From positions 3,968,001 through 4,032,000 of the forward strand of contig NZ_CP049015.1 in NCBI RefSeq assembly GCF_011064845.1: a DNA stretch of 64,000 nt, read 5' to 3'. This stretch comes from Citrobacter freundii ATCC 8090 = MTCC 1658 = NBRC 12681 (GTDB lineage: Bacteria; Pseudomonadota; Gammaproteobacteria; Enterobacterales; Enterobacteriaceae). The notes beneath the pieces were generated by a model. It was not told the origin of the DNA, searched no databases, and worked only from the letters and a program-made list of their open reading frames with translations. Each line of letters begins with the position of its first letter. The first letter of the stretch is position 1. Positions 40,632 through 50,895 of this stretch are shown here, in pieces. A program made the translations under genes and the position numbers.

Positions 40632-41237
40632 TCAGGCTCCGGCCGCAATCAGCAGCTCGGCAATTTCGTGGTACCCTTTCTCTCGCGCCAGTTCCAGCGG
40701 GGTTTTACCGTATTTATCCGTCATGTGCGGATTTGCGCCATGGTCGAGCAGCAGCTTAACGATCTCCTGCTGCTTCGCGCCACCGTCATTAAGTACGATG
40801 GCTTCCAGGAGCGGCGTCCAGCCAACAAAATTAGTATGGTTGACATTGATATCGGTACGCAGCAGCAGCTCACGCACGATCTCAACATGGCCTTTTTCGC
40901 TGGCTGGCGTAATACCGACACCGCCAAAACGGCTCAGACAATTAAGGTCAGGGTTAGCCGGTAATACCGTACGCAACAGCGTTAAATCATTCGTCAAGCA
41001 GCTAATCAGGAAGGGGTTAAAACAAGTTTGATCTTGTTTATTAATATCGGCACCCTCAGCAATCAATAAAGAAACACAGTCATAATGTTTATTCAGGCTG
41101 GCAATAATAATGGCAGTACGCCCCTGGCGGTTAGTGGCATTAATATCCACATTTTTTGCCAGACAGGATTTTAATCCATCGGCATTGCCCTGTTCTGCCG
41201 CCAGCAGAAATTCAGTAATGAGTTCTTTCTCTGACAT
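40632..41237 (-). CDS. yahD: ankyrin-repeat protein YahD
   Basis: A 201-residue protein built of about five ankyrin repeats (for example N-A-T-N-R-Q-G-R-T-A-I-I-I-A-S and D-K-Y-G-K-T-P-L-E-L-A-R-E-K-G). It is exactly the E. coli YahD length when started at MSEKELITEF, which has AGGAG upstream; an upstream start would add 31 residues. It is the first gene of the minus-strand operon yahD-E-F-G-permease-I-J. Probably a cytoplasmic adaptor; its partner is unknown. Confidence 0.93.
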   Translation of the reverse strand: MSEKELITEFLLAAEQGNADGLKSCLAKNVDINATNRQGRTAIIIASLNKHYDCVSLLIAEGADINKQDQTCFNPFLISCLTNDLTLLRTVLPANPDLNCLSRFGGVGITPASEKGHVEIVRELLLRTDINVNHTNFVGWTPLLEAIVLNDGGAKQQEIVKLLLDHGANPHMTDKYGKTPLELAREKGYHEIAELLIAAGA

Positions 41238-41627
41238 AATCGCTCTCCTGCAGTTTTTTAGACTTTTTAAATATCCGATAACCTGAGAATAGCAACAGAG
41301 TGCAGAGAATAACATCCGCTTAAATTTCATTCATCGTAAGCGCATCGATTATTGAATCAATTTTAACAATGAGAACAAAACGTGCTGTAGTGCAATCTTT
41401 CCCTTATGGCTGGGACCCTTTTAGCCACTAATCAGTAGTCCGGTGAATCAGGCGGTATGCTGCACGGATAGCGGCCTGCAATTAAAATACAGAAGTGTGA
41501 TTGCCTTCAAATCAAATGTAAAACTAGTGTTAAATTTTGTTCAAAACTGATTGCTCTGTATAAGGATTACAAATACATTCAACAATCATCGTGTTGCGGA
41601 TGCGCATTGTCGCCGGAGGGGAGAAAG
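41238..41627. promoter_or_regulatory. divergent control region yahD / yahB
   Basis: A 390-bp gap without a gene, holding promoters for the yah operon and for the divergent LysR gene. TGTGATTGCCTTCAAA at 41496-41511 resembles a CRP half-plus site. I could not define a LysR T-N11-A site with confidence. Confidence 0.5.
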
Positions 41628-42557
41628 ATGAATTCAATATTTACCGAGGAAAACCTGCTGGCGTTTACGATGGCAGCCCGCTACAGCAGCTTTAGCAAGG
41701 CGGCTGAAGAGCTTGGCTTAACCACATCTGCAATTAGTTACACCATTAAGCGCATGGAAATGGGTCTCGACGTGGTGCTGTTTACCCGCAGTACTCGCAG
41801 CATTGAACTGACCGAGTCCGGGCGCTACCTGTTTCGCAAGGCGACCGACCTGCTCAACGATTTCCACGCCATCAAGCGCAGCATTGATACCATCGCTCAG
41901 GGCATTGAAGCCCGGGTACGCATCTGCATTAACCAGCTGTTGTATACCCCTCAACATACAGCGCGGCTGCTGCAGGTACTCAAGAAACAGTTTCCAACCT
42001 GCCAGATAACCGTCACCACCGAGGTGTATAACGGCGTCTGGGATTCGATCATCAACAACCTGGCTAATATCGCCATTGGCGCGCCCGATACGTTACTGGA
42101 TGGCGGCGGAATTGATTACACCGAGATCGGCGCGATCCGTTGGTCGTTTGCGATTGCCCCGGATCATCCCCTCGCCTTTATGCCGGAACCCATTTCTGAG
42201 AGCCAGTTACGCCTGTACCCGAACATCATGGTGGAAGACACCGCACACACCATCAACAAGAAGGTCGGCTGGCTGTTACACGGACAGGAGTCGATTCTGG
42301 TTCCCGATTTTAATACCAAGTGCCAGTGCCAGATCCTGGGTGAAGGCATCGGTTTTCTGCCGGACTACATGGTGCGCGAGGCGATGGAAAAGTCGTTGCT
42401 GGTGACGCGGCAGATCCACAACCCGCGTCAGGATTCACGAATGCTGTTGGCCACCCAGCATTCGGCAACCGGTCGTGTAACTCAGTGGATTAAAAAAGAG
42501 TTTGGGCCACAAGGGATACTGACGGGGATTTATCAGGATCTGCTGCATCGGGAGTGA
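41628..42557 (+). CDS. yahB: LysR-family regulator YahB
   Basis: A 309-residue LTTR with an intact HTH (F-S-K-A-A-E-E-L-G-L-T-T-S-A-I-S-Y-T-I-K) and effector domain. The start MNSIFTEENL has GGAGGGGAG upstream and matches E. coli YahB. It is divergent from yahD, the classical layout for an LTTR that controls the neighbouring catabolic operon; its inducer should be an intermediate of that pathway. Confidence 0.93.
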   Translation: MNSIFTEENLLAFTMAARYSSFSKAAEELGLTTSAISYTIKRMEMGLDVVLFTRSTRSIELTESGRYLFRKATDLLNDFHAIKRSIDTIAQGIEARVRICINQLLYTPQHTARLLQVLKKQFPTCQITVTTEVYNGVWDSIINNLANIAIGAPDTLLDGGGIDYTEIGAIRWSFAIAPDHPLAFMPEPISESQLRLYPNIMVEDTAHTINKKVGWLLHGQESILVPDFNTKCQCQILGEGIGFLPDYMVREAMEKSLLVTRQIHNPRQDSRMLLATQHSATGRVTQWIKKEFGPQGILTGIYQDLLHRE

Positions 42558-42599
42558 TGAACCGGATGGCTGTTATACCTTCCGGTACACATAAGATGA

Positions 42600-42872
42600 T
42601 CAGGCGCGGATATCGTCGTACTCGCGGGTTTTATCAAATTCATGTTTGGCAAACGGGCACAGCGGAATAACTTTGCGGTTTTCAGCGCGCATCTTCTCTA
42701 CCACTTTCGCCACCAGCTGTTTGCCGACGCCCTGACCTTTCAGGCTGGGGTCGACATCGGTATGTTCAATGATGCTCAGATGCTCGCCCGTCGGCACAAA
42801 TACAATCTCGGCAACCTGGTTGCCCTCAGCATCATTGACATAAAACTTGTTGTGGCCTGCAAGAATTTCCAT
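42600..42872 (-). CDS. yjdJ: GNAT-like acetyltransferase YjdJ
   Basis: A small 90-residue single-domain acetyltransferase (YjdJ/At1g77540 type) with the acetyl-CoA loop [14 protein letters not shown] chose the start [10 protein letters not shown] (E. coli length, GAGGGG upstream); an ATG overlapping the yjdI stop would add five residues. It follows yjdI directly. The substrate is unknown. Confidence 0.9.
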   Translation of the reverse strand: MEILAGHNKFYVNDAEGNQVAEIVFVPTGEHLSIIEHTDVDPSLKGQGVGKQLVAKVVEKMRAENRKVIPLCPFAKHEFDKTREYDDIRA

Positions 42873-42883
42873 GGTCCCCTCAC

Positions 42884-43114
42884 TCATTTCTGGCGATATT
42901 TCAGCGCACCGCTCGGACAGGTATCGATGACCTTGATGACCGTCTCGACATCCACTTCATCCGGAATGATCCACGGTTTACGTTTCAGGTTAAACAGTTT
43001 CGCGCTTCCCCGCACGCAATTGCCCGAATGCTGACATATCGCCGTGTTGAAATAGACGTCAATCTTCTCGCCGGTATAGGCCCGGTAACCTGCATCCAGT
43101 AGTTCCTTATCCAC
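42884..43114 (-). CDS. yjdI: (4Fe-4S) mono-cluster protein YjdI
   Basis: A 76-residue protein with cysteines in I-C-Q-H-S-G-N-C and T-C-P-S-G-A-L-K-Y, the DUF1271/Fer4-like pattern for one iron-sulfur cluster. Same length as E. coli YjdI and paired with yjdJ in the same way. In E. coli the pair maps elsewhere on the chromosome, so here it is relocated into the yqeG-tRNA-Gly interval. Function unknown. Confidence 0.9.
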   Translation of the reverse strand: MDKELLDAGYRAYTGEKIDVYFNTAICQHSGNCVRGSAKLFNLKRKPWIIPDEVDVETVIKVIDTCPSGALKYRQK

Positions 43115-43196
43115 GACATTGCCTCACATTTTTTTATTGTCTGGGTCTAATCATAGACCTATGCGAGGCTGAAGGAAGCTGCTGAAAGCAGAAATA

Positions 43197-43703
43197 TCAC
43201 TCGGGCCTTTTCTGCAACAACGGCTGCTGCTCTGGTGGCAAATACTCCAGCATCGCAGGCGTTGGCGGCGGGAGGCGGTTATCGGCAATATCCCTATCCA
43301 CATCGATATGACTGATTTCGCCATTCTCATGATGGTGGACCGTCAGCACCCTCGCCTTGTTCAGTTCCGTAACCAGCTCCCGGGTAATACGCAAACTTTC
43401 TGCCAGCTCATGGTCTTCCAGCCCGGGTCTGCGACTGCGGCGTTCCACCCGAAAACGAAACTGGTTGTACTTAGCCCAGCCAATCAGCACCAGGCCGTTG
43501 ACCAGGGCGACAAGGATATAAAACGTGACCGTATCCAGCGTGGTGAAAAAGGGTCGCACCCCCATATACGGTGAATGCGCCAGGGCCGTGATCAACCCTT
43601 TATAGATCAGGTATAAGAAACCAACCCAGGCGATGAGCGTCAACAACACATCGATAATGCGAGGCAGCAGACGCCGCTCCGTAAAGATCAGTGGCTGATT
43701 CAC
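43197..43703 (-). CDS. pgaD: PGA synthesis protein PgaD
   Basis: Small inner-membrane partner of the PgaC glycosyltransferase, needed for poly-beta-1,6-GlcNAc polymerisation and for its control by c-di-GMP. It has two membrane helices (about residues 15-45 and 60-80) and a cytoplasmic tail. At 168 residues it is about 30 longer than E. coli PgaD, the excess lying in a Pro-rich C-terminus. It overlaps pgaC by 4 bp. Confidence 0.9.
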   Translation of the reverse strand: MNQPLIFTERRLLPRIIDVLLTLIAWVGFLYLIYKGLITALAHSPYMGVRPFFTTLDTVTFYILVALVNGLVLIGWAKYNQFRFRVERRSRRPGLEDHELAESLRITRELVTELNKARVLTVHHHENGEISHIDVDRDIADNRLPPPTPAMLEYLPPEQQPLLQKRPE

Positions 43704-45034
43704 GATTCGATCCTCCCAATTCCACGGTCAGGACTCACCCAACGCGCTCTGCCGCGTTTGCGTTTGAGCATCACTTTCGGGAACGCGACCAGTGTGGTGA
43801 ACAGGCTTAGCATCCAGTACACCACCGGGAACCAGATAATCCAGAACAACGAGGCGCCAATGCCTTTTTCATAACGTCGTTCAATCATCAGGCTCACCGC
43901 AAACTGCAGCAAGCACACCACGCCGAGGATAAGTCCGGTAAAGGCTGGCGGGAACAGATGCTGCACATACAGCGAGTCCGGCATCGGGATCATCAGCCCT
44001 AACAGGAACAGCACGATACTGATCGCATAGGCAAACGACCAGGCGGTAGAAAAACAAAACTCAAGAAACAGCGGCCACATGCGACGGAACTCCCACGACC
44101 ACAGACGACGCATGTTAACGATAAACACCTCTGCACCACCCTGCGCCCAGCGCAAACGCTGCTTCCACAACCCTTTTAACGTTTCAGGCATCAGGATCCA
44201 ACACAGTGCGCGCGGCTCAAAGAATACCGACCAGTGGCGCAATTGCAGCTTCCAACTGATATCGATATCTTCAGTGATCATGTCCGGGCTCCAGTAACCG
44301 ACCTCGGCCAGCGCGCGACGACGAAACGCCGCAACTACGCCTGAAACGGTAAAGATCTGCCCATAGACTCGTTGAGTACGCTTAATTAAGCCGATAATGG
44401 AAGAGAACTCACCGACCTGCACACGGCCGATTAACGTAGAGCGGGTTCGAATACGCGGATTCCCCGTCACCGCACCAACGCGCGGGAACTGGATCAGTGG
44501 AGCCACAATATAGGCAACGGCATCACGATCCAGTAACGCATCGCCATCAATGCACACCAGGTAATCGCTGCGCGCCGCGGCCGCACCGGTCTTGAGCGCC
44601 AGCGCTTTGCCCTGGTTTTCAGCCAGATGAATCACCCGCAGGCTGGGGTATTCCACTGCCAGTTGTTCCAGCACGTCGTGAGTGTCATCCGTTGAACCAT
44701 CGTTGATGGCAATCACTTCGATATTCTTATATCGCTGTGCCAGTGCGGCCTCAATGGTTTCACGCGCGTTGATCCCTTCGTTAAAACAGGGGATCAGAAT
44801 GGAAACCAGTGGATTCCCCGGCAGGGTCGGTGGTGGCGTGTCATCTCCCCATTTCCAGTGACGTTCACGGTAAAACCAGAAATAGACTCCGCCGCTTATC
44901 CACAAAGCAGACATGAACAAAGGCCAGAAGAAGACGAAGTTCAACATCACTTCACCTGTAAAGATGACAGCCACGCCAAACGGCAGGCTGAACATCAGGC
45001 AAAGTATCAGGAAAGCAATAATGCGATCGGTCAT
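43700..45034 (-). CDS. pgaC: poly-beta-1,6-N-acetyl-D-glucosamine synthase PgaC
   Basis: Processive GT2 glycosyltransferase in the inner membrane that builds PGA from UDP-GlcNAc. The 444 residues show N-terminal helices and the catalytic motifs N-D-G-S-T-D-D, D-G-D-A-L-L-D, T-E-D-I-D and Q-R-L-R-W, followed by C-terminal helices. It is coupled by 4-bp overlaps to pgaB and pgaD. Together they make the biofilm exopolysaccharide that PgaB modifies and PgaA exports. Confidence 0.96.
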   Translation of the reverse strand: MTDRIIAFLILCLMFSLPFGVAVIFTGEVMLNFVFFWPLFMSALWISGGVYFWFYRERHWKWGDDTPPPTLPGNPLVSILIPCFNEGINARETIEAALAQRYKNIEVIAINDGSTDDTHDVLEQLAVEYPSLRVIHLAENQGKALALKTGAAAARSDYLVCIDGDALLDRDAVAYIVAPLIQFPRVGAVTGNPRIRTRSTLIGRVQVGEFSSIIGLIKRTQRVYGQIFTVSGVVAAFRRRALAEVGYWSPDMITEDIDISWKLQLRHWSVFFEPRALCWILMPETLKGLWKQRLRWAQGGAEVFIVNMRRLWSWEFRRMWPLFLEFCFSTAWSFAYAISIVLFLLGLMIPMPDSLYVQHLFPPAFTGLILGVVCLLQFAVSLMIERRYEKGIGASLFWIIWFPVVYWMLSLFTTLVAFPKVMLKRKRGRARWVSPDRGIGRIES

Positions 45035-47052
45035 TTTTGCGGATACCAGTATGAGGAGAACGTCGAGCGAATCTCTGACATCTCAGGTTTGTCGCTGATG
45101 AAATCATCCGGGTAATAGCCGTAGTTACCTGCACCGCTTAATTTCAGCTGGCGCATCCATTCGGCTATTTGTTTTCCGCTGATTTCAGCCTGATCCCCGG
45201 ATTTACGCCAGTCTCGTGCCTGCAGTTCAAACACGGTTTTATCCAGCGCCCCAGGGTTTTGTGCAACGGCATTCACCAGTCGGTCAAGCCATGCGTTGGC
45301 ATCATTGGCCGGGATCTGTTCCATGAATGGCATCGCCATCGGCGCCGTCCAGTCATAGGTATTGAGGAAATCATTCAGGTTTTGTGCAAACCAGGCTTCA
45401 CTTTCAGGCTCCAGTACCGGCATGGCGTAAATATTGCGCGCAGTTTGCACCTGTGGACCGCGAATATTACGCACAGACTGGGTCAGCTGTTTGGTGAAGT
45501 CGATCAGCATCTTACTTTTCAGGCGCGTCCAGCGCTCGAACGCCTGAGGATTATTACGTATTTGCTCGATACTGCCCGGAAGCCCTGCGGCACGGTAGGC
45601 GGCTAACGCATCCGGTGACGCATCTTCAAAGTCCGTCAGGAAAGCATCGTCATGAAACAAAATACCTTTGAAGCTGGCGTGTTTCGCCAGGTCTTCATAG
45701 ATTTCAGTGATGCGCTGACGCGCTTCGCTGCTCCAGGGTGAAAGGCGGACATAGTTCTCGTGATTGATAGCAGTACGTCCCGTTTTCGGATCCCATGCGG
45801 TTACGCGTGGAATAGACGCGTCGAGATCGAAAGCCAGAACCGGCATCCAGGCATATACCGTCACCCCTGCCCGCGTTTGTAGTTGCCAGGAGATATAGTT
45901 AAAGAGATCGGCACGCATCGGCAGCCAGCGGTTGGGGAAATAGACCTCACGAATATTCCCGTCGCCTTGCGGATCGGCGTACGCCTGCAGGAAGACATGA
46001 GAAATACGCATGTCATAAACGCGCTGGATCAGCTTATCGATATTTCGCTTCTGCTGAGCAGGGTCCTTGTCATATACGTAATCCAGATCGACATGCATCA
46101 CGCGCATCGTCTGTGGCTCACGGACCTGAGCGACCTGACTGGCAAAGCGCTTAAGGGATGGGTTATCAGAGATCAGCACGCGCGGAATATCATCGAGAAA
46201 CGCGGCATTCGCCAACCCTTCATTAAGCGTAAAGGCCATCTTATAGCCATGCTCTTTGGCCAGGTTTAACGTCGTGCCGTTGGCTGCGCCGTACGGCCAT
46301 ACCCACGCGCGCGGCGATTTCCCTGTCACCGATTTTATCTTGTTAGTGATCAGAGAAATATCCGTGTTTATACGTCGCGTGTACTGTTCGTCCGTTTCGT
46401 AAGTGCCGGTTTTCTTATCATACAGGCGGTTCGCTACAGCTGGCTCTTTACTCCCCTGTGGATTGGCCTCAGCGCCAAAGTGCGAGTTCCAGGTGTGCGC
46501 ACCGACTTCCACCAACGGCGATTTCCCCATTTCTTCGACCATTTTCCAGGTCGCGAATTTATCTCGCGCTGTCATTAAGCCGCCAAAATCGACTTTTTTG
46601 TTGGCTGGCGCATCAACCCAACTGCCTACTGGCGCCCAGAGCGCAGGCCAGTTGTAGGCTTTCAGCAATGGCCAGACGCGGGTATAAAAACTGCTATACC
46701 CGTCATCAAAGGTGAGTAATACCGCTTTTTCCGGCAGTACAATTTTACCGTCATGGGCATCCAGAATTTGCTGCACGCTGATCGGCTGATAGCCATTATC
46801 ACGCAGCCAGGCCATTTGGTCGCTCAACGCGCTGGTACGCACGGAGAGGTAACGCTGGTCGGCAGCACCATCTTCAACATCGTGATAACCCAGTACCAGG
46901 AAACTATTTTTCGGCCACTGATGATCCGCCGTCAGCGGTGTTCTCTCCCCAGGAGGAACATAGCGAGGCGTTGTATTGTGCGCGCTGCTGCACGCGGTAA
47001 TCATCAACCAGCCAGCGATTAATGCGCTAAGCCACAGGCATCTTTTCAGCAT
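45031..47052 (-). CDS. pgaB: PGA N-deacetylase lipoprotein PgaB
   Basis: Periplasmic lipoprotein of 673 residues that partly deacetylates PGA before export. The signal peptide ends with lipobox I-T-A-C (Cys21). The N-terminal NodB-type deacetylase domain has L-T-F-D-D-G-Y and H-T-W-N-S-H; the C-terminal glycoside-hydrolase-like domain follows residue 300. I chose the ATG at 47052 (AAGGA 6 bp upstream) over a TTG two codons earlier. It starts 9 bp after pgaA. Confidence 0.94.
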   Translation of the reverse strand: MLKRCLWLSALIAGWLMITACSSAHNTTPRYVPPGERTPLTADHQWPKNSFLVLGYHDVEDGAADQRYLSVRTSALSDQMAWLRDNGYQPISVQQILDAHDGKIVLPEKAVLLTFDDGYSSFYTRVWPLLKAYNWPALWAPVGSWVDAPANKKVDFGGLMTARDKFATWKMVEEMGKSPLVEVGAHTWNSHFGAEANPQGSKEPAVANRLYDKKTGTYETDEQYTRRINTDISLITNKIKSVTGKSPRAWVWPYGAANGTTLNLAKEHGYKMAFTLNEGLANAAFLDDIPRVLISDNPSLKRFASQVAQVREPQTMRVMHVDLDYVYDKDPAQQKRNIDKLIQRVYDMRISHVFLQAYADPQGDGNIREVYFPNRWLPMRADLFNYISWQLQTRAGVTVYAWMPVLAFDLDASIPRVTAWDPKTGRTAINHENYVRLSPWSSEARQRITEIYEDLAKHASFKGILFHDDAFLTDFEDASPDALAAYRAAGLPGSIEQIRNNPQAFERWTRLKSKMLIDFTKQLTQSVRNIRGPQVQTARNIYAMPVLEPESEAWFAQNLNDFLNTYDWTAPMAMPFMEQIPANDANAWLDRLVNAVAQNPGALDKTVFELQARDWRKSGDQAEISGKQIAEWMRQLKLSGAGNYGYYPDDFISDKPEMSEIRSTFSSYWYPQK

Positions 47053-47061
47053 GAACAATCC

Positions 47062-49524
47062 TTAAAACCTGACATTTAAATCGAAAGCGAGGGAGATATT
47101 CCGCTCACGTTTACCGTCATAGGGGCGTTTATCCCAAATCAGCATCACCCCGCCATCTACGACGTTGTTCCATTTAAGCCGTTGTCCGTATCCTACCTGG
47201 ACGATAGCGCCTGCATCTTCACCTTGCTGCCAGTAGCCACCTACGCCTGCCAGACCTTGCTGCGTCCAGACGGTATCATAGTGGCGGTAAAGAACCTGCT
47301 CTGCGCTCAGGCCAGGGACAACCGAAAAATCACTCTTCGGGTTGTAATACGGCACATTCTCTTTGGTGTTGGTGCTCCCGCCAATGCCCGGCGTAAAGTC
47401 CAGCGTGAAGCGAGGCGTGGTCCAGATGCGCTCTTTTCCGCTGAGTCCGTATTCGATGCGATCGTTACCGTCTGAGAAATGTGATGCAGCAAACGACAGT
47501 TGATATTCACGTCGTTCGTTTTGATACCAGCGAACGAACATATCGCCGCCGTTGGCATACACACCGCTACGCAGCGCGCGCAATGGCGTATTACGCGACA
47601 AGCGCTCGGCCGAACCGCCTACGCGCCAGTTGTCATTAAAGTCATGCCAGCCGGATAGACGCCCACCAATCTTCTGACCATCGCCATAATTTCGGCCAGA
47701 CACTTCCATTTCCGCCCAGTAATCACGGGAAGTCCATTCTGCACCCGCCGCCAGATCGCGGCTGATGCCCTTCCCTTCCTCAAATTCACCGGTAGCGAAG
47801 TTGAATCCAGTAAACAGTCGCCAGTTGTCATTAATCGGCGGACTGTAAATAGCCGTGTTGATGTTGAAGTCATTCTTACCGCTGACCGGGCTATCGGACG
47901 AGATCCCCTGCGTGCCGCTAATGCGCACTTCCGACATTTTGTGGACATCACGAATACGCGCGAGGCGCAGCGTCGCTTCATCATCCGGGCTACGGGCAAT
48001 AACGTCATCCGTCAGTTCATCGACCTGCTTCCATTCCTGGAGATCCAGCGCAACGTAAGCCTGCTGACGCTCCAGCTCCAGGTTGCTTGGCTCAATCACT
48101 TCCGCCAGCTTAAGCTCTTTCTCCGCCGCATGCGGCAATCCACGCGCTTCAAGCACAGAGGCATAGGAAATGCGCAGTCCCTGGTTACCGGAGCCTGTTC
48201 GTGCCAGATGCTCTGCGAGCTTTTCTGCCTCTGGCAGTTCATTGGCAGCGATATGATATTGCGTCAGCAGCGACTGTCCGAGCAGCCAGTTATCGTTAGG
48301 CTGCGGCGTTGGCGAGCCATAGATACGCCGCAGATACGGACTTTCTTTGATCAAATCATCGACTTGTTTTTTGGCAGCATCGAAGTTTTCATTATCAATG
48401 TGTGCATAGAACAGATCTTGTTGATCCTCTGGACTGAGCGGCGTCACCGGAATAGGCCCATTCGGGTAGTAGATGCTCGCCAACATCGCTTCGGTTTTTT
48501 CCGGCTGACGCTCGCTTAACCATGCTGATGCCACCCAACGTTTTGCGTAGTTTGGTACTTCGCCGCTTGCGGAAAGGGACTCATATTCCTCGATCACTTC
48601 GGCAGTACGTTTACGCACCAATAGGGCACCCATACGGTCTATTCTCGCCCGGCGGACATCATTCTGCGCAGACGGCTCATCTTTCCAGGCCGCCAACAAC
48701 TGGTCATAACGGGCCAGCGCTTTATCTGCTACGATAAAACGTTCTTCTTCATTACGTGCGGACGTATAAGAGGATCGGACCATTTCAGCCGCCGCATCAA
48801 GCTCAAGGCGACGCTTCACCGGATCTGCCGTGGGTACGACTTCCGCCATATTTAAGGCTGGTCCGGAAACACGGTTCGCTGACAGCGCAGACAGCAGCGT
48901 GGATTTTGCATTTTTGTTGCCAGGATCGACGTCATCCGCCTGGCTGGCAACCAACAGCGCGTCCCAGTTTTTCCCCTGAGAGTGATAGACATAGGCAAGT
49001 AGCGCATCGGAATCAGCCCCCGGATGCGCCTGAGCCCATTTATTCGCTTCGGTAAGGGCTTGCTGATTGTAGCGCGCATCTGCCAGCGTCATTATCCAGC
49101 CGGTGCGTACATCCACGTTATCAGGTTCTTCCTGTAAAACGCGTTCCCACACCGCCAATGAATCATTCCAGTTTTTCTGGTTACGATACGCACGCGCTGC
49201 GGCGACTTTTCCCCGTGCAGGCACATCCATCTGACCACGATACCGCTGCCAGATTTCAATTGTTGTTTTATCGTTGTTCTCAACCCAACTAGAAACTTGC
49301 AGCCAGTCGGCAACCTGGTTTGGCGTTAGCGCGCTTTTCTTTCCCTGATCCTCAAGGTAGCGCAATAGCGGCGCACTATTCCCCCCCCGCGCTTCAATAA
49401 CCAAAGCATCATAATCAGATACCGCAGCAGAGATTTGCATAGGGAAAAGAATGCTGGCCGTAAATAAACAGCTTACGGACTTAAAACGTTTAATGAAGTT
49501 GGCATGTCGACGCATACTGAACAT
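47062..49524 (-). CDS. pgaA: PGA outer-membrane export porin PgaA
   Basis: A 820-residue exporter. A signal peptide is followed by a TPR superhelix (about 40-500) that binds deacetylated polymer, and a C-terminal 16-strand-type beta-barrel ending in F, as expected for Bam-assembled proteins. It is the first gene of pgaABCD. GGGCAGAT precedes the ATG at 49524. The upstream leader is long and rich in GGA motifs. Confidence 0.94.
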   Translation of the reverse strand: MFSMRRHANFIKRFKSVSCLFTASILFPMQISAAVSDYDALVIEARGGNSAPLLRYLEDQGKKSALTPNQVADWLQVSSWVENNDKTTIEIWQRYRGQMDVPARGKVAAARAYRNQKNWNDSLAVWERVLQEEPDNVDVRTGWIMTLADARYNQQALTEANKWAQAHPGADSDALLAYVYHSQGKNWDALLVASQADDVDPGNKNAKSTLLSALSANRVSGPALNMAEVVPTADPVKRRLELDAAAEMVRSSYTSARNEEERFIVADKALARYDQLLAAWKDEPSAQNDVRRARIDRMGALLVRKRTAEVIEEYESLSASGEVPNYAKRWVASAWLSERQPEKTEAMLASIYYPNGPIPVTPLSPEDQQDLFYAHIDNENFDAAKKQVDDLIKESPYLRRIYGSPTPQPNDNWLLGQSLLTQYHIAANELPEAEKLAEHLARTGSGNQGLRISYASVLEARGLPHAAEKELKLAEVIEPSNLELERQQAYVALDLQEWKQVDELTDDVIARSPDDEATLRLARIRDVHKMSEVRISGTQGISSDSPVSGKNDFNINTAIYSPPINDNWRLFTGFNFATGEFEEGKGISRDLAAGAEWTSRDYWAEMEVSGRNYGDGQKIGGRLSGWHDFNDNWRVGGSAERLSRNTPLRALRSGVYANGGDMFVRWYQNERREYQLSFAASHFSDGNDRIEYGLSGKERIWTTPRFTLDFTPGIGGSTNTKENVPYYNPKSDFSVVPGLSAEQVLYRHYDTVWTQQGLAGVGGYWQQGEDAGAIVQVGYGQRLKWNNVVDGGVMLIWDKRPYDGKRERNISLAFDLNVRF

Positions 49525-49790
49525 ATCTGCCCTTATATCTTACATCAGAGTAAAAATAAGCGTTTTCAATAAGTTAAGGTCAATCCCTGACGATTGCCGA
49601 CCATGTAAGATGCACTGCCGCTTATTTCGTAATAGGGTTATAAAGCAATTAATTCTTTCGTCTTATTGACTACCCGCACCGCGTCCTCTAATCGTTGAGC
49701 AGGAGGCATAAACTCGGGAATTTTATCACTCCATGTAGTTCATGGCTACGTAATAAGAAAAGTCTTAGTCAAAAAAGTATTTTAGACTAA
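49525..49790 (-). promoter_or_regulatory. pgaA leader/promoter region with possible CsrA sites
   Basis: Read on the minus strand the leader contains several GGA motifs (ATGGAGTG, GAGGACG, AGGGATTG). In E. coli the pgaA leader binds CsrA at multiple GGA sites. Upstream, TTAGTC and GACTAA (49765-49770 and 49785-49790) form an inverted repeat that could be an activator site such as that of NhaR. These assignments are by analogy. Confidence 0.4.
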
Positions 49791-50340
49791 ATAATCCTAA
49801 TACTCTTGGGATTGAATTCTGGATTTAAACAAAGTTTGCCCGGTGACATAATGTGACGATGCTTACTATTGCTGGTTAGCATAGCTACACCGCGCAACTG
49901 TTTGCATGGTAACTATTTTGAGAGATGAATAGAGAAAAATCTGATAATAGGCTCTCTGCTAACAACAAAATATAACTTAATTTTTAGGGCTCAAACAGGG
50001 CCAATGAAATGAAAATAAGAGTACAGGCGCAAGAAGAATTAGATACAGAAACAACACATTGAAATCAAATAACTTTCTTCATCATTTTTCGAAACCTACC
50101 ATAATTGGTATTTGGATACACGCTCGAAGACGTGCACGAATAATTGTGTATTACTCTGCGCGTTAATGTATTTACCAACCTTGCGTATTATTGACAACAT
50201 CAACCACAATCAATTATTTCCCCTTACAATATGAAAGCCTATTAGCATTGCAAGCAACTGTTCGAAGCATAATTTTTTGCACTTACCTTCCCCTCAGTCT
50301 TTCAGATAATCTGGGCAAAGACGCCAATGGGAGCCGGTCA
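49791..50340. other. AT-rich gap between pga and arsenic island
   Basis: 550 bp with no supported gene, repeat or RNA. Base composition is clearly more AT-rich than the flanks. It may mark the left edge of the transferred arsenic region; I found no direct repeats or att-like sequence here. Confidence 0.5.
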
Positions 50341-50877
50341 ATGAAAATCGTTAACGCAGAAGAAAAGCACATCCCCGCCATACGCGATATTTATGCACAT
50401 CATGTTCTTCACGGTACCGGCAGCTTTGAAACCGACCCGCCGGATGCTCACCAGATGTTTGCTCGTCTGGAAAAAATCCGCAGCCTCGGGCTGCCGTGGG
50501 TCGTCGCGCTACAGGAAGGTAAGGTCATCGGGTATTGCTACCTCACCCGCTATCGCGAGCGTTATGCCTACCGCTATACCCTTGAGGATTCGATTTATAT
50601 TGCTCCAACGGCTCAGCGTCAGGGTGTAGGAAAAGCTTTACTGCGTCATGTGATCGGCTGGGCTGAAGCACAGGGCTATCGGCAACTGATTGCCATCGTC
50701 GGCGACAGCAATAATCAGGGATCGTTAAAAGTCCATCAGCAGGCCGGATTTACGGAAATCGGCACACTGAAAAACATTGGCTTCAAACATGGACTATGGC
50801 TCGACACGGTATTGCTACAACGTAATCTGGGTGAAGGTAACAGCACACTGCCACCGGATTTCGGTGTCGCTATTTAA
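50341..50877 (+). CDS. PAT/Bar-type GNAT N-acetyltransferase (possible ArsN1)
   Basis: A 178-residue GNAT with the acetyl-CoA loop A-P-T-A-Q-R-Q-G-V-G-K-A-L and a C-terminal segment F-K-H-G-L-W-L-D-T typical of phosphinothricin acetyltransferases. Related ArsN1 enzymes N-acetylate arsinothricin and often sit in ars operons; this gene lies directly upstream of arsR-arsH. I chose the ATG at 50341 (GGGAG upstream); an upstream ATG adds 50 residues without family support. The arsenic link is inference. Confidence 0.8.
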   Translation: MKIVNAEEKHIPAIRDIYAHHVLHGTGSFETDPPDAHQMFARLEKIRSLGLPWVVALQEGKVIGYCYLTRYRERYAYRYTLEDSIYIAPTAQRQGVGKALLRHVIGWAEAQGYRQLIAIVGDSNNQGSLKVHQQAGFTEIGTLKNIGFKHGLWLDTVLLQRNLGEGNSTLPPDFGVAI

Positions 50878-50895
50878 CATTGTTGGTACGATTTG

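Noticed and set aside
50191-50340. Upstream start extending the GNAT protein by 50 residues
   Set aside because: The extra part has no acetyltransferase similarity, is AT-rich, and a good ribosome site precedes the ATG at 50341.
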